Of a DNA stretch of 64,000 nucleotides, positions 34,058 to 45,746 are shown piece by piece; the first letter of the stretch is position 1; each line of letters opens with the position of its first letter. The stretch comes from Saccharomonospora cyanea NA-134 (GTDB lineage: Bacteria; Actinomycetota; Actinomycetes; Mycobacteriales; Pseudonocardiaceae), in assembly GCF_000244975.1 (NCBI RefSeq), contig NZ_CM001440.1:434001-498000 (forward strand), written 5' to 3'. The position numbers were made by a program, and so were the translations under genes. A model generated the notes under the pieces. That model was given only the letters and a program-made list of their open reading frames with translations. It did not search any database and was not told the origin of the DNA.

Positions 34058-34399
34058 TCAGGAGCTGATGGTCTTGACGGTGGTTTTCTCCACTTCGGAG
34101 GCGATACGTTTCAGCTCGCTCTGGTAGCCGTCTTCCGCCTCCTGGTAGTGCTTCGCCGCGGCGCTGATCTTGTCGGACGCGGACTGCAACCCGTTCTCCA
34201 TCTCGGTCATCAAATCCTTCAGCTCGCCCAGCATGTCCGTGTAGCTCTGCTTGACGAACCAACCGACGACCCCCCAGGACTCGTCACCGACATCGGACTG
34301 GTCGACAAGACCGCTCACCTTGTTGACAGCTGATTTGTGCGAGGCCAGTTTCCGAGAGTACTGATGCAGTGCTTCGATGTTGACGTTGAAACCGCTCAT
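34058..34399 (-). CDS. EspC-like small T7SS-associated protein (copy B)
   Basis: A 113-residue helical protein with MSGFNVNIEALHQY and DVGDESWGVVG, closely parallel to copy A. ATG at 34399 is preferred over 34411 because GGAGAA precedes it at good spacing and the family start is M-S-G-F. It overlaps the upstream membrane-protein stop by 4 bp, so the genes are coupled. Likely partner of the next helical protein. Confidence 0.72.
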   Translation of the reverse strand: MSGFNVNIEALHQYSRKLASHKSAVNKVSGLVDQSDVGDESWGVVGWFVKQSYTDMLGELKDLMTEMENGLQSASDKISAAAKHYQEAEDGYQSELKRIASEVEKTTVKTISS

Positions 34400-35238
34400 T
34401 GCGTTCTCCACTGACGTCGTTCGGAGAGATTTCTGTTTTCGGCGTTCACGCGCTTGCGTTCACGGAAAGCGCCGAAGAGGCAGGCTCCGCCCGCGAAGGC
34501 ACTGAATCCGGCGAACAACAGCAGTCGTCCCGAGTCCCAGTTGCCGGTCAGTGCCGGATGGGGCCACAACGGGCCCACCCACATGTCCACGACCGCGCCC
34601 TTCTCGGGAGCGACTCCATCACCACCCCAATCGGCGTTGTCGATCGAGTGCTCCTCGCCGTCGAAGACGTACGTTCCACTGACCCTCGAACCGCTTTTCT
34701 TGCCCCCGCCGTATCTGTCGGTGACGTGGAGCTGGGTTTCAGGGGCGTAGCCGGCGAAAGTCGAGAGGCCGTTGACCGTGAGGTTCGCGCTGACCACCAG
34801 CAGCACCACCCCAGCGCCCACGGCGAGCATCCAGGGCACGGGAGAGGGGCCCTCGCCCCGCTCTCGTCGCACCGCGGCGATCAGCGCCACCACGAAGGAG
34901 ACGACAGCCGGCGCGACGATGAGCATTCCGATGATCACGAGGAGTTTGCCCCACCCCACGCTGACCACACCCCAGAACACGGACACCGCGATCCCGAGGA
35001 GCCACCCCGCGGTGAGGAGCCATGTACCGGCGCGATACCGTTCGCGCCCCTCCCAGGGCTGCTCGACAGGCTCTTGGGGCTCGCCGTTGAGCACGACGGG
35101 TTCGGTGTCGGTGACGCCGGTGTCCACCGGTTCAGGGGGACGTGACTGCCTACGCAGTTTCGACCCGAGCCGACCGAGACCGAACGCGGCGATATATCCG
35201 ACGATGATCAGCGCCGGAAGGATTTCATCGGAAGTCAT
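34396..35238 (-). CDS. Four-helix membrane protein (DUF3592-like)
   Basis: A 280-residue protein with an N-terminal membrane helix, an acidic loop, two to three central helices (YRAGTWLLTAGWLLGIAVSVFW, LLVIIGMLIVAPAVVSFVVALIAAV, WMLAVGAGVVLLVVSANL), a soluble beta-rich segment (SRVSGTYVFDGEEHSI, VDMWVGPLWP), and a last helix. The soluble segment with flanking helices recalls DUF3592 proteins; that match is tentative. ATG at 35238 follows TTGAGGAC. It heads the copy-B operon. Confidence 0.55.
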   Translation of the reverse strand: MTSDEILPALIIVGYIAAFGLGRLGSKLRRQSRPPEPVDTGVTDTEPVVLNGEPQEPVEQPWEGRERYRAGTWLLTAGWLLGIAVSVFWGVVSVGWGKLLVIIGMLIVAPAVVSFVVALIAAVRRERGEGPSPVPWMLAVGAGVVLLVVSANLTVNGLSTFAGYAPETQLHVTDRYGGGKKSGSRVSGTYVFDGEEHSIDNADWGGDGVAPEKGAVVDMWVGPLWPHPALTGNWDSGRLLLFAGFSAFAGGACLFGAFRERKRVNAENRNLSERRQWRTQ

Positions 35239-35308
35239 ATGTCCTCAAGGTGTGCGCCGGCATCGCGAGTTCGCTCCACACGAACCCGGGCAGTGCCGCA
35301 AGCCCGAC

Positions 35309-35890
35309 TCAGCGGTGGTCGTCGTTGAAGAGACCCTGCAGGAACTCGTCCCCGGCCGAACCGCCTCCCGAGCCAGGGGGAGAGGTGGGAGTCTGCGGGG
35401 TGCTGTCGCCGTCGAGGAAGTCCTGGTGGGAGTAGTCCTCGTGGTACTCCTCCTCGGGACGCGGGCGGGGCTGCCGGCTGGGCCGTTCCTGTTCCAGCTT
35501 TTCCCGCAGTTCCTCGGTCGAGGTGCCGAAGAGTTGGGCCTGCGTCTCCAGGACCTGGTCGGTGATGCTCAGACCCTCCACGTGCTCGTCGACGATCCCG
35601 GCCTGCTTGCGGGCGGCCTCGGCCACGGCCTGCTGGATGGTCGACATCAGGGCCGCGGAGAGTGCCTGCGGCTGCTGGGCGAGCGCCCGGTCGGTCAGTT
35701 GGATGTCCTTGATCGCCCCTCCGGGACCCGCTACGACGGTCACGCTCCGATCGGCGTTCGACACGGTCGCCTCGATGGCCGCGATCTCACTCTGCATCCG
35801 TCCCACGTTCGCGAGCTGGTCGTCGACCTTCCTGATCTTCGATTGGAACTGCTCGAACTGTGCGACGAGCCGCTCGAACTCCGCTGACAC
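35309..35890 (-). CDS. YbaB/EbfC-like protein of the T7SS module
   Basis: A 193-residue protein with an N-terminal YbaB/EbfC-like domain: a long helix (FERLVAQFEQFQSKIRKVDDQL), beta strands (VTVVAGPGGAIKDIQLTDRAL) and a second helix pair. An acidic Pro/Gly-rich tail follows. GTG at 35890 is preferred over ATG 35917 because GGAGG lies 5 bp upstream of it; the ATG lacks one. YbaB-like proteins with tails recur next to ESX-type genes in actinobacteria and may act as DNA-binding or chaperone components. It precedes the copy-B operon by 70 bp. Confidence 0.65.
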   Translation of the reverse strand: MSAEFERLVAQFEQFQSKIRKVDDQLANVGRMQSEIAAIEATVSNADRSVTVVAGPGGAIKDIQLTDRALAQQPQALSAALMSTIQQAVAEAARKQAGIVDEHVEGLSITDQVLETQAQLFGTSTEELREKLEQERPSRQPRPRPEEEYHEDYSHQDFLDGDSTPQTPTSPPGSGGGSAGDEFLQGLFNDDHR

Positions 35891-36362
35891 CCGCTCCTCC
35901 GTCACTACCTTGATCATTTACTCGGGCACAATGCGTGACCAATCATGAGCCACGACCGATCGGGACGGGGCCGGTTCGGGCGGATTGGACGTAAGTCACT
36001 CGTGGCAGGCCCGAAAGAGCAGGACGATCACCGTGCACACCCACGTCGGGTAGACTGCGAAAACAAAGCCACCCGTCCGGGTATGCATCGGTGGTCGTAG
36101 CCGACCCCCGATGTGGTAGCCGTGAATGCGGGCGGGTATCTTTGACGACCGTGCCCGGCACGCTGTCGGGCCCTCCGTGTGCCTTCAGGTCACGGCTGGG
36201 CGTTACGGCGCCTGTCCGCGGTCGAGTCAGGCGGAGTTCCACGGCAATCCCGATGGGAAGTTGACGGGTCGTTTTTCGATCCCGAAAGCGGGCCGACACG
36301 CCCGACCGCGGGGACCGGGGAGACAACGTAGAGCTAGGTAGACGCAACAGAAGGCTGGTCCA
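35891..36362. promoter_or_regulatory. 472-bp divergent region between the YbaB-like gene and rpsL
   Basis: No convincing ORF on either strand. A TAGACT hexamer at 36051-36056 is the best -10 candidate toward rpsL; its -35 is poor. That would give a leader of about 300 nt. GAAGG at 36351-36355 is the rpsL ribosome-binding site. Confidence 0.35.
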
Positions 36363-36737
36363 TTGCCCACGATCCAGCAGCTGGTCCGTAAGGGCCGCCA
36401 GGACAAGGCTGCCAAGCAGAAGACGGCGGCGCTCAAGGGAAGCCCGCAGCGTCGTGGTGTGTGCACCCGCGTGTACACGACCACGCCCAAGAAGCCGAAC
36501 TCGGCCCTGCGCAAGGTCGCCCGCGTGAAGCTGAGCAACGGCATCGAGGTCACGGCCTACATTCCCGGTGAGGGTCACAACCTTCAGGAGCACTCGATGG
36601 TGCTCGTCCGCGGCGGCCGTGTGAAGGACTTGCCGGGTGTTCGCTACAAGATCATCCGCGGTTCGCTCGACACTCAGGGCGTGAAGAACCGCAAGCAGGC
36701 GCGCAGTCGGTACGGCGCGAAGAAGGAGAAGAGCTAA
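36363..36737 (+). CDS. rpsL: Ribosomal protein uS12
   Basis: A 124-residue 30S protein at the decoding centre. It has the conserved [15 protein letters not shown] with the streptomycin-sensitive Lys, and the second Lys region [13 protein letters not shown]. It starts at TTG 36363, a rare start, preceded by GAAGG. No other start fits the conserved [12 protein letters not shown]-terminus. The stop overlaps the rpsG ATG (TAATG). Confidence 0.96.
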   Translation: MPTIQQLVRKGRQDKAAKQKTAALKGSPQRRGVCTRVYTTTPKKPNSALRKVARVKLSNGIEVTAYIPGEGHNLQEHSMVLVRGGRVKDLPGVRYKIIRGSLDTQGVKNRKQARSRYGAKKEKS

Positions 36738-37207
36738 TGCCCCGCAAGGGTCCGGCCCCGAAGCGGCCGCTGATCGCTGATCCGGTGTACGCATCTCCGC
36801 TTGTCACCCAGCTGGTGAACAAGGTGCTGCAGGACGGCAAGCGCTCCATCGCCGAGCGCATCGTCTACGGCGCACTGGAGGGCGCGCGTGAGAAGACCGG
36901 CACCGACCCGGTCGTCACGCTGAAGCGGGCGCTCGACAACGTGAAGCCCACCCTCGAGGTGAAGAGCCGTCGTGTCGGTGGCGCCACCTACCAGGTGCCG
37001 ATCGAGGTCAAGTCCGGTCGCTCGACCACCCTTGCGCTGCGTTGGATCGTCACCTACGCGCGTCAGCGTCGCGAGAAGACGATGATCGAACGCCTCCAGA
37101 ACGAGCTGCTCGACGCGAGCAACGGCCTCGGGGCCAGCGTGAAGCGCCGCGAGGACACCCACAAGATGGCCGAGTCCAACAAGGCCTTCGCTCACTACCG
37201 CTGGTGA
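36737..37207 (+). CDS. rpsG: Ribosomal protein uS7
   Basis: A 156-residue 16S rRNA-binding protein that nucleates the 30S head and contacts E-site tRNA. The start [10 protein letters not shown] and the [15 protein letters not shown] region are typical. It is coupled to rpsL by a one-base overlap and is followed by fusA, the standard str operon order. Confidence 0.97.
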   Translation: MPRKGPAPKRPLIADPVYASPLVTQLVNKVLQDGKRSIAERIVYGALEGAREKTGTDPVVTLKRALDNVKPTLEVKSRRVGGATYQVPIEVKSGRSTTLALRWIVTYARQRREKTMIERLQNELLDASNGLGASVKRREDTHKMAESNKAFAHYRW

Positions 37208-37300
37208 GCCTGACAGCGGTGAACTGCAGGAAACACCGTCGCCCGGTCCGATTGACCGAGCCAATGCCGGGTTCCACGTTTGAGACAGGGGAACATTCAA

Positions 37301-39406
37301 GTGGCACGTGAAGTGCTGACCGACCTCAGCAAGGTCCGCAACATCGGCATCATGGCCCACATCGACGCCGGTAAGACCACGACCACCGAGCGGATCCTGT
37401 TCTACACCGGGATCAACTACAAACTCGGCGAGACCCACGACGGCTCGGCGACGATGGACTGGATGGAGGAGGAGCAGAAGCGGGGTATCACCATCACCTC
37501 GGCTGCCACCACCACCTTCTGGAACGACAACCAGATCAACATCATCGACACGCCCGGCCACGTCGACTTCACCGTCGAGGTGGAGCGCTCGCTGCGCGTT
37601 CTCGATGGCGCGGTCGCCGTCTTCGACGGCAAGGAGGGCGTCGAGCCCCAGTCGGAGCAGGTCTGGCGGCAGGCCGACAAGTACGACGTTCCGCGTATCT
37701 GCTTCGTCAACAAGATGGACAAGCTCGGCGCGGACTTCTACTTCACCGTCGGCACCATCGAGGAGCGCCTCGGCGCCAAGCCGCTGGTCATCCAGCTGCC
37801 CATCGGTGCCGAGAGTGACTTCCAGGGTGTCGTCGACCTCGTCCGCATGAAGGCACTGACCTGGCGCGGTGAGGTCAAGAAGGGTGAGGACTACGAGGTC
37901 GAGGACATCCCGGCCGACCTCGCTGACAGGGCAGCCGAGTACCGCGAGAAGCTCATCGAGACGGTCGCCGAGGCCGACGACGAGCTGATGGAGAAGTACC
38001 TCGGTGGTGAGGAGCTGACGCAGGACGAGATCAAGTCCGGGATCCGCAAGCTCACCATCGCCCGTGAGGCCTTCCCGGTGCTCGCCGGTTCGGCGTTCAA
38101 GAACAAGGGCGTGCAGCCCATGCTGGACGCGGTGATCGACTACCTGCCGTCGCCGCTGGACATGCCGCCGGTCGAGGGTCTGCTGCTGGACGGCACGACG
38201 CAGGCTTCGCGCAAGCCGTCCATCGACGAGCCGTTCTCCGCGCTGGTCTCCAAGATCGCGGTTCACCCGTTCTTCGGCAAGCTCACCTACATCCGGGTCT
38301 ACTCCGGCAAGGTCGCTGCCGGCACGCAGGTCGTCAACGCGACCAAGGAGCGCAAGGAGCGCATCGGGAAGCTCTTCCAGATGCACTCCAACAAGGAGAA
38401 CCCGGTCGACGAGGCCCAGGCCGGCCACATCTACGCCGTGCAGGGGCTGAAGGACACCACCACGGGTGACACGCTCGCCGACCCGCAGAACCCGATCGTT
38501 CTCGAGTCGATGACCTTCCCCGAGCCGGTCATCAAGGTGGCCATCGAGCCGAAGACGAAGGCCGACCAGGAGAAGCTCTCGACCGCGATCCAGAAGCTCG
38601 CGGAGGAGGACCCGACCTTCCGGGTCAGCCAGGACGAGGACACCGGCCAGACGATCATCGAGGGCATGGGTGAGCTCCACCTCGAGGTGCTCGTCAACCG
38701 CATGAAGAGCGACTTCAAGGTCGAGGCCAACATCGGTAAGCCTCAGGTGTCCTACCGCGAGACGATCCGTAAGACGGTCGACAAGCTGGAGTACACCCAC
38801 AAGAAGCAGACCGGTGGTTCGGGTCAGTTCGCCCGGGTGATCATCAAGCTCGAGCCGCTCGACACCGCTTCGGCGGAGGGCGCGCTCTACGAGTTCGACA
38901 ACAAGGTCACCGGTGGGCGCGTGCCGAGGGAGTACATCCCGTCGGTGGACGAGGGTGCGCAGGACGCCATGCAGTACGGCGTGCTGGCCGGTTACCCGCT
39001 CGTCGGGCTCAAGGTCACGCTGCTGGACGGCGCGTACCACGAAGTGGACTCGTCGGAGATGGCCTTCAAGATCGCTGGCTCCATGGCGCTCAAGGAAGCC
39101 GCGAGGAAGGCGAACCCGGTACTGCTGGAGCCGATGATGGCGGTCGAGGTGACCACACCCGAGGACTACATGGGTGACGTCATCGGTGACCTGAACTCCC
39201 GCCGTGGCCAGATCCAGGCCATGGACGAGAGGGCCGGTACGCGCGTCGTCAAGGCGCTCGTGCCTCTGTCGGAGATGTTCGGGTACGTGGGCGACCTTCG
39301 GTCGAAGACCCAGGGTCGTGCCAACTACACGATGGTCTTCGACTCCTACGCGGAAGTTCCGTCGAACGTCGCGAAGGAGATCATCGCGAAGGCGACGGGG
39401 GAGTGA
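37301..39406 (+). CDS. fusA: Elongation factor G
   Basis: A 701-residue translocation GTPase. G1 is [13 protein letters not shown], switch [10 protein letters not shown], and G4 NKMDKLG; domains II-V follow at full length. GTG at 37301 gives the conserved [19 protein letters not shown] start. A frame from 37280 adds unconserved residues. It is the third gene of the str operon. A 284-bp gap separates it from tuf. Confidence 0.96.
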   Translation: MAREVLTDLSKVRNIGIMAHIDAGKTTTTERILFYTGINYKLGETHDGSATMDWMEEEQKRGITITSAATTTFWNDNQINIIDTPGHVDFTVEVERSLRVLDGAVAVFDGKEGVEPQSEQVWRQADKYDVPRICFVNKMDKLGADFYFTVGTIEERLGAKPLVIQLPIGAESDFQGVVDLVRMKALTWRGEVKKGEDYEVEDIPADLADRAAEYREKLIETVAEADDELMEKYLGGEELTQDEIKSGIRKLTIAREAFPVLAGSAFKNKGVQPMLDAVIDYLPSPLDMPPVEGLLLDGTTQASRKPSIDEPFSALVSKIAVHPFFGKLTYIRVYSGKVAAGTQVVNATKERKERIGKLFQMHSNKENPVDEAQAGHIYAVQGLKDTTTGDTLADPQNPIVLESMTFPEPVIKVAIEPKTKADQEKLSTAIQKLAEEDPTFRVSQDEDTGQTIIEGMGELHLEVLVNRMKSDFKVEANIGKPQVSYRETIRKTVDKLEYTHKKQTGGSGQFARVIIKLEPLDTASAEGALYEFDNKVTGGRVPREYIPSVDEGAQDAMQYGVLAGYPLVGLKVTLLDGAYHEVDSSEMAFKIAGSMALKEAARKANPVLLEPMMAVEVTTPEDYMGDVIGDLNSRRGQIQAMDERAGTRVVKALVPLSEMFGYVGDLRSKTQGRANYTMVFDSYAEVPSNVAKEIIAKATGE

Positions 39407-39690
39407 GCTAGCGCTACTAGCGCGTAGCTGAGCGATCTCGGAGTCGAGCAGTGAAGTCCGTGAAGGGCGAAGGGAACGTGAGCGGTGCCGGTGCGGGACT
39501 CCCGCGCCGGCATGGTGAACGAACTCCACACCTTCGATCCGACACCGTGGCGACGGGGAAGTAAGAACCCGGAGCACCCAAACGCGGGCGCGAAAGGGGC
39601 CTTCCCCTAAGGTCCGCACAACCGAGCAGAACGAGTCGCCGGCCGGCAGCCACGCCGGTCGGCAGCAAGAAAGTCCAGGAGGACATTCCA
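39407..39690 (+). promoter_or_regulatory. fusA-tuf intergenic region with hairpin
   Basis: 284 bp without a coding frame of any quality. A hairpin at 39486-39512 (TGCCGG-T-GCGGG / CCCGC-G-CCGGCA, 3-nt loop) is the clearest structure. AGCTAGCGC with GCGCGTAGCT just after the fusA stop is another weak dyad. A separate tuf promoter is expected here, but no convincing -35/-10 pair was found. Confidence 0.4.
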
Positions 39691-40884
<1,194 letters not shown>

Positions 40885-40950
40885 GGCACCCACCCCCCGG
40901 GTGCGGATGCCATGAGGTGATGTGGCATCCTACTAGGGTTGCTCGACGCG

Positions 40951-40999
40951 GGGCGGCCGATTTCGCAAGGACATATCGCTTGTGAGAAATCGGCCGCCC
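40951..40999 (+). terminator. Long hairpin after tuf
   Basis: Perfect 14-bp stem GGGCGGCCGATTTC / GAAATCGGCCGCCC with a 21-nt loop that can form an inner CAAG/CTTG pairing, 67 bp past the tuf stop. It probably terminates tuf transcription ahead of the S10 operon. Confidence 0.6.
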
Positions 41000-41311
41000 T
41001 GCCGTGAGCGCCCCGGGCTCGCGTACTTGGCGAGTCAGGAGTCGTCGACCCTGTGGTTGGCGCTCCGAGGAGCAAGAAGACCTAGCGGCACGACAACGAT
41101 TCCTGCGGGATCAGTCTGCGCAGCGGGCGCGACACGCCCGACCGCGTGGACCGGGAGCAGGGCGCTGACGTGCGGTAACAGCGGTACGAGACGATTCCTC
41201 GACCGTCCGACGTCCCCCGCGGGGAGGCGCCTCGACGATCGAGGGCAGGCCGGAAATGGCCGGCCCGAGGAGTCGATGTCGGGCCGGTCGAGGACGAGAC
41301 GGTAAGGAACC
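41000..41311 (+). promoter_or_regulatory. S10-operon leader with proximal hairpin
   Basis: About 310 bp with no coding potential before rpsJ. A perfect 9-bp hairpin CCGGCCCGA / TCGGGCCGG (41260-41287, 10-nt loop) ends 24 bp before the rpsJ start, just upstream of GGTAAGGA. No T tract follows, so it is more likely a translation-control or protein-binding structure than a terminator. No clear promoter hexamers were recognised. Confidence 0.45.
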
Positions 41312-41617
41312 ATGGCGGGACAGAAGATCCGCATCAGGCTCAAGGCCTACGACCACGAGGCGATCGACGCCAGCGCGCGCAAGATCGTCGAGACGGTGAC
41401 GCGCACCGGCGCCTCGGTCGTCGGACCTGTGCCGCTGCCCACCGAGAAGAACGTTTACTGCGTCATCCGTTCGCCGCACAAGTACAAGGACTCGCGCGAG
41501 CACTTCGAGATGCGCACGCACAAGCGTCTGATCGACATCCTCGACCCGACGCCGAAGACGGTGGACGCGCTCATGCGCATCGACCTTCCGGCGAGCGTCG
41601 ACGTCAACATCCAGTAA
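41312..41617 (+). CDS. rpsJ: Ribosomal protein uS10
   Basis: A 101-residue 30S head protein, also NusE, the partner of NusB and NusG in antitermination. The typical [14 protein letters not shown] and [19 protein letters not shown] are present. ATG at 41312 follows GGTAAGGAA. First gene of the S10 operon. Confidence 0.97.
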
Positions 41618-41647
41618 GCGTTGGTCGAGCGGCGGAGATAGAGACTC

Positions 41648-42304
41648 ATGTCTGACAGGCAAGTGAAGGGCATTCTGGGCACCAAGCTCGGCATGACCCA
41701 GGTCTTCGACGAGAACAACCGGGTCGTCCCGGTGACCGTCGTCAAGGCCGGGCCGAACGTGGTGACCCAGGTGCGCAACAAGGACAAGGACGGTTATTCG
41801 GCCGTTCAGCTGGCCTTCGGCGCCATTGACCCGCGCCGGGTCAACAAGCCGGAGACCGGACACTTCGAGAAGGCCGGTGTGACGCCCCGGCGCTACCTCG
41901 CCGAGCTGCGTACGGCCGACGCGGAGACCTACGAGATCGGTCAGGAGATCACCGCCGAGGTGTTCTCCGACGGTGCGGTCGTCGATGTCACCGGCACCAC
42001 GAAGGGCAAGGGCTACGCCGGTGTCATGAAGCGCCACGGCTTCCGCGGCCAGGGCGCGAGCCACGGTAACCAGGCCAAGCACCGTGCCCCGGGTTCGATC
42101 GGCGGCTGCGCCACCCCGGGCCGTGTGTTCAAGGGCATGCGCATGGCGGGTCGCATGGGTAACAACCGGGTGACGACCCAGGGCCTGACCGTTCACTCGG
42201 TGCGTGCCGAGGACGGCCTCCTCCTGATCAAGGGCGCGGTTCCCGGCCCCAAGGGCAGCCTGGTGTTCGTGCGTAGCGCCGCGAAGGGTGGTGTGACCCA
42301 GTGA
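41648..42304 (+). CDS. rplC: Ribosomal protein uL3
   Basis: A 218-residue 50S protein near the peptidyl-transferase centre. It has the conserved [15 protein letters not shown] and [18 protein letters not shown] loop. ATG 41648; its stop overlaps the rplD GTG (GTGA). Confidence 0.97.
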   Translation: MSDRQVKGILGTKLGMTQVFDENNRVVPVTVVKAGPNVVTQVRNKDKDGYSAVQLAFGAIDPRRVNKPETGHFEKAGVTPRRYLAELRTADAETYEIGQEITAEVFSDGAVVDVTGTTKGKGYAGVMKRHGFRGQGASHGNQAKHRAPGSIGGCATPGRVFKGMRMAGRMGNNRVTTQGLTVHSVRAEDGLLLIKGAVPGPKGSLVFVRSAAKGGVTQ

Positions 42305-42984
42305 CCGCGACGGTCGAGTTGAAGAGCCCAGCGGGTGAGGCCCAGGGCACCGTCGAACTCCCGGCCGAGATCTTCGACGTGCAGGCGAACATTCCGCTGA
42401 TGCACCAGGTCGTGGTGGCCCAGATGGCGGCCGCTCGCCAGGGCACGCACGACACGAAGACCCGCGGCGAGGTCCGCGGTGGTGGCCGCAAGCCGTACCG
42501 CCAGAAGGGCACCGGACGCGCCCGGCAGGGTTCGGTTCGCGCGCCGCAGTTCGCCGGTGGTGGCACCGTGCACGGCCCCACGCCGAGGGACTACACCCAG
42601 CGCACCCCGAAGAAGATGAAGGCCGCCGCGCTGCGTGGCGCCCTTTCCGACCGCGCCCGCGCCGGCCAGGTCCACGTCATCACCGAACTGGTCAGCGCCG
42701 AGAAGCCGTCCACGAAGGCGGCGAAGGCGGCTCTGGCCGCGGTGACGCAGGCCAAGCGCGTGCTCGTGGTGCTGCACCGGGACGACGAGGTGGGCACCTA
42801 CTCCGCGCGGAACCTGCCGAACGTGCATCTGATCACGCCGGACCAGCTCAACACCTACGACGTGCTGGTCAACGACGACGTGGTGTTCACGAAGGCCGCC
42901 TTCGACGCGTTCCTCGCCGGCCCGGTCAAGGGCAAGCGCTCCGTGGCCGCGTCGAACGAGGCTGAAGGGAGTGACGAGCAGTGA
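42301..42984 (+). CDS. rplD: Ribosomal protein uL4
   Basis: A 227-residue protein lining the exit tunnel. The tunnel loop with [22 protein letters not shown] is intact, with no macrolide-resistance-like change visible. L4 represses the S10 operon in some bacteria. GTG 42301 overlaps the rplC stop; its own stop overlaps rplW. Confidence 0.96.
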   Translation: MTATVELKSPAGEAQGTVELPAEIFDVQANIPLMHQVVVAQMAAARQGTHDTKTRGEVRGGGRKPYRQKGTGRARQGSVRAPQFAGGGTVHGPTPRDYTQRTPKKMKAAALRGALSDRARAGQVHVITELVSAEKPSTKAAKAALAAVTQAKRVLVVLHRDDEVGTYSARNLPNVHLITPDQLNTYDVLVNDDVVFTKAAFDAFLAGPVKGKRSVAASNEAEGSDEQ

Positions 42985-43292
42985 GCTCCGTGGCGATCCC
43001 CGACCCGCGCGACGTCCTGATCGCGCCGGTGATCTCCGAGAAGTCCTACGGGCTGCTCGACGACCACAAGTACACGTTCCTGGTTCGCCCGGACGCCAAC
43101 AAGACCGAGATCAAGATCGCGGTCGAGAAGGTCTTCGGTGTGAAGGTCATCAGCGTGAACACGCTGAACCGGCAGGGTAAGCGCAAGCGCACCCGCTTCG
43201 GTTACGGCAAGCGCAAGGACACCAAGCGTGCCATCGTGACGCTGTCGGCCGAGAGCAAGCCGATCGAGATCTTCGGCGGACCAGCCGCGTAA
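42981..43292 (+). CDS. rplW: Ribosomal protein uL23
   Basis: A 103-residue tunnel-exit protein that docks trigger factor and SRP. It has the conserved [13 protein letters not shown] and [21 protein letters not shown] 42981 overlaps the rplD stop. Confidence 0.96.
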   Translation: MSSVAIPDPRDVLIAPVISEKSYGLLDDHKYTFLVRPDANKTEIKIAVEKVFGVKVISVNTLNRQGKRKRTRFGYGKRKDTKRAIVTLSAESKPIEIFGGPAA

Positions 43293-43306
43293 GGGACTGA
43301 GACGAC

Positions 43307-44140
43307 ATGGGCATCCGCAAGTACAAGCCAACGACCCCGGGTCGCCGGGGCTCCTCGGTCTCCGACTTCGCCGAGATCACGCGATCGGAGCCGGAGAAGT
43401 CGCTGCTGAAGCCGCGGCACGGCCGTGGCGGTCGTAACTCGGCGGGCCGGATCACGACCCGGCACAAGGGTGGCGGCCACAAGCGTGCGTACCGGATCAT
43501 CGACTTCCGGCGCAACGACAAGGACGGCATCCCGGCCAAGGTCGCGCACATCGAGTACGACCCGAACCGCAGCGCCCGCATCGCGCTCCTGCACTACGCC
43601 GACGGCGAGAAGCGCTACATCATCGCGCCGGACAAGCTGAAGCAGGGTGACCGGATCGAGAACGGCCCCAAGGCCGACATCAAGCCGGGCAACAACCTGC
43701 CGCTGCGCAACATCCCGGTCGGCACGGTGATCCACGCGATCGAGCTGCGCCCCGGTGGTGGCGCCAAGATCGCTCGTTCCGCGGGCGCACGGGTGCAGCT
43801 CGTCGCCAAGGACGGTCCGTACGCCCAGCTGCGGATGCCCTCGGGCGAGATCCGCAACGTGGACGTGCGTAACCGCGCCACGGTCGGCGAGGTCGGCAAC
43901 TCCGACCACTCCAACATCAACTGGGGTAAGGCTGGCCGTAACCGTTGGCGCGGCAAGCGCCCCACGGTCCGTGGTGTGGTCATGAACCCGGTGGACCACC
44001 CCCACGGTGGTGGTGAGGGTCGCACCTCGGGTGGTCGCCACCCGGTGAACCCGAACGGTAAGCCGGAGGGCCGGACCCGTCGTCGCAAGCCGAGCGACAA
44101 GTTGATCGTCCGCCGCAGGCGCACCGGCAAGAAGCGCTGA
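43307..44140 (+). CDS. rplB: Ribosomal protein uL2
   Basis: A 277-residue protein central to the peptidyl-transferase region. It carries [19 protein letters not shown] and the C-terminal [15 protein letters not shown] motif with the conserved His. ATG 43307 after GACTGAGACGAC; the ribosome-binding site is weak. Confidence 0.97.
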   Translation: MGIRKYKPTTPGRRGSSVSDFAEITRSEPEKSLLKPRHGRGGRNSAGRITTRHKGGGHKRAYRIIDFRRNDKDGIPAKVAHIEYDPNRSARIALLHYADGEKRYIIAPDKLKQGDRIENGPKADIKPGNNLPLRNIPVGTVIHAIELRPGGGAKIARSAGARVQLVAKDGPYAQLRMPSGEIRNVDVRNRATVGEVGNSDHSNINWGKAGRNRWRGKRPTVRGVVMNPVDHPHGGGEGRTSGGRHPVNPNGKPEGRTRRRKPSDKLIVRRRRTGKKR

Positions 44141-44158
44141 GTAGGGAGGTAGCCACAG

Positions 44159-44440
44159 ATGCCACGTAGCCTGAAGAAGGGCCCGTTCGTGGACGACCAC
44201 CTGCTCAAGAAGGTGGACGCGCTCAACGAGTCGGGCAAGAAGACAGTCATCAAGACCTGGTCCCGCCGGTCCACGATCATCCCCGACATGCTCGGCCACA
44301 CCATCGCGGTGCACGACGGCCGTAAGCACGTCCCGGTGTTCGTCACCGAAGCGATGGTCGGGCACAAGCTGGGCGAGTTCGCCCCGACGCGGACCTTCAA
44401 GGGCCACGTCAAGGAAGACCGCAAGTCGCGCCGCCGCTGA
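44159..44440 (+). CDS. rpsS: Ribosomal protein uS19
   Basis: A 93-residue 30S head protein. It has [19 protein letters not shown] and [26 protein letters not shown] 44159 follows AGGGAGGTAG. Confidence 0.97.
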   Translation: MPRSLKKGPFVDDHLLKKVDALNESGKKTVIKTWSRRSTIIPDMLGHTIAVHDGRKHVPVFVTEAMVGHKLGEFAPTRTFKGHVKEDRKSRRR

Positions 44441-44466
44441 GCGCGCACCGAGAAGGGGAAGCAGCG

Positions 44467-44889
44467 ATGAACGCGCGTAATGACGCGGTGGTCGAGGCAG
44501 AGGAGCTGCCTACGGCTTTCGCGCGGGCTCGCTTCGTCCGGGACTCGCCGACCAAGGTGCGCCGGGTGATCGAGCTGATCAAGGGTCGTAATGCGAACGA
44601 GGCGCTCGCCGTGCTCCGGTTCGCGCCGCAGGCGGCCAGCGACTCCGTGGCGAAGGTGCTCGCGAGCGCCATGGCCAACGCGGAGAACAACCTCGACCTG
44701 GACCCGGACACGCTCTGGGTGAAGAACGCCTACGCCGATGAGGGCCCGACCCTCAAGCGCATCCGCCCGCGGGCGCAGGGGCGTGCGTACCGGATCCGCA
44801 AGCGGACCAGCCACATCACCGTGGAGGTCGAGTCGCGTCCGGCCGACAAGGCGAAGTCGAAGAGCAAGAAGAAGGCAGGTGGCCGGTAG
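44467..44889 (+). CDS. rplV: Ribosomal protein uL22
   Basis: A 140-residue tunnel protein. It has [19 protein letters not shown] and the beta-hairpin region [20 protein letters not shown]. The C-terminal Lys/Ser tail is slightly extended. ATG 44467 after AGAAGGGGAAG; its stop shares a base with the rpsC GTG. Confidence 0.96.
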   Translation: MNARNDAVVEAEELPTAFARARFVRDSPTKVRRVIELIKGRNANEALAVLRFAPQAASDSVAKVLASAMANAENNLDLDPDTLWVKNAYADEGPTLKRIRPRAQGRAYRIRKRTSHITVEVESRPADKAKSKSKKKAGGR

Positions 44890-45743
44890 TGGGCCAGAAG
44901 ATCAACCCGCACGGCTTCCGGCTCGGGATCACCACGGACTGGAAGTCCCGCTGGTACGCCGACAAGCAGTACTCGGAGTACGTCGGCGAGGACGTCAAGA
45001 TCCGCAAGCTCCTGTCCACCGGGATGGAGCGCGCCGGCATCTCCAAGGTCGAGATCGAGCGCACCCGTGACCGGGTTCGGGTCGACATCCACACCGCACG
45101 GCCGGGCATCGTCATCGGCCGCCGCGGCGCCGAGGCCGACCGGATCCGTGGCGCGCTGGAGAAGCTCACCGGCAAGCAGGTGCAGCTGAACATCCTCGAG
45201 GTGAAGAACTCCGAGGCGGACGCCCAGCTCGTGGCCCAGGGCATCGCCGAGCAGCTCTCCAACCGCGTGGCGTTCCGCCGTGCGATGCGCAAGGCGATCC
45301 AGACCTCGATGCGCTCGCCCCAGGTGAAGGGCATCCGCGTGCAGTGCAGCGGTCGTCTCGGCGGCGCCGAGATGTCCCGTTCCGAGCACTACCGTGATGG
45401 CCGGGTTCCGCTGCACACGCTGCGTGCCGACATCGACTACGGCTTCTTCGAGGCCCGCACGACGTTCGGTCGCATCGGTGTGAAGGTGTGGATCTACAAG
45501 GGCGACCTGATCGGCGGCCTGAAGGCGAAGCAGGAGCGGGAGGCGGCGGCCGCTGCCGAGCGCGCACCGCGCCGCGAGCGTCCTTCCCGCCGGCGTTCCG
45601 GTGCTTCCGGCAACGCGTCGTCCTCGAACGAGTCGAGCCGGGCCTCCGCGTCGCAGGGTGGCGCCAAGAGCGACACCGACACCGCGACCGGTCAGGCCCC
45701 GCAGGTGGCGGCTACGGACGCCACAGAGAAAACGGAGGGCTGA
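44889..45743 (+). CDS. rpsC: Ribosomal protein uS3
   Basis: A 284-residue mRNA-entry protein. It has [14 protein letters not shown], a KH domain with [15 protein letters not shown], and the conserved C-terminal core. An Arg/Ser/Ala-rich, probably disordered tail of about 65 residues follows, longer than in E. coli. GTG 44889 overlaps the rplV stop (TAGTG). Confidence 0.96.
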   Translation: MGQKINPHGFRLGITTDWKSRWYADKQYSEYVGEDVKIRKLLSTGMERAGISKVEIERTRDRVRVDIHTARPGIVIGRRGAEADRIRGALEKLTGKQVQLNILEVKNSEADAQLVAQGIAEQLSNRVAFRRAMRKAIQTSMRSPQVKGIRVQCSGRLGGAEMSRSEHYRDGRVPLHTLRADIDYGFFEARTTFGRIGVKVWIYKGDLIGGLKAKQEREAAAAAERAPRRERPSRRRSGASGNASSSNESSRASASQGGAKSDTDTATGQAPQVAATDATEKTEG

Positions 45744-45746
45744 GGC

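Noticed and set aside
36734-39619. Minus-strand ORF of 961 codons across rpsG-fusA
   Set aside because: Mirror of fusA and rpsG coding; no ribosome-binding site, no domain.
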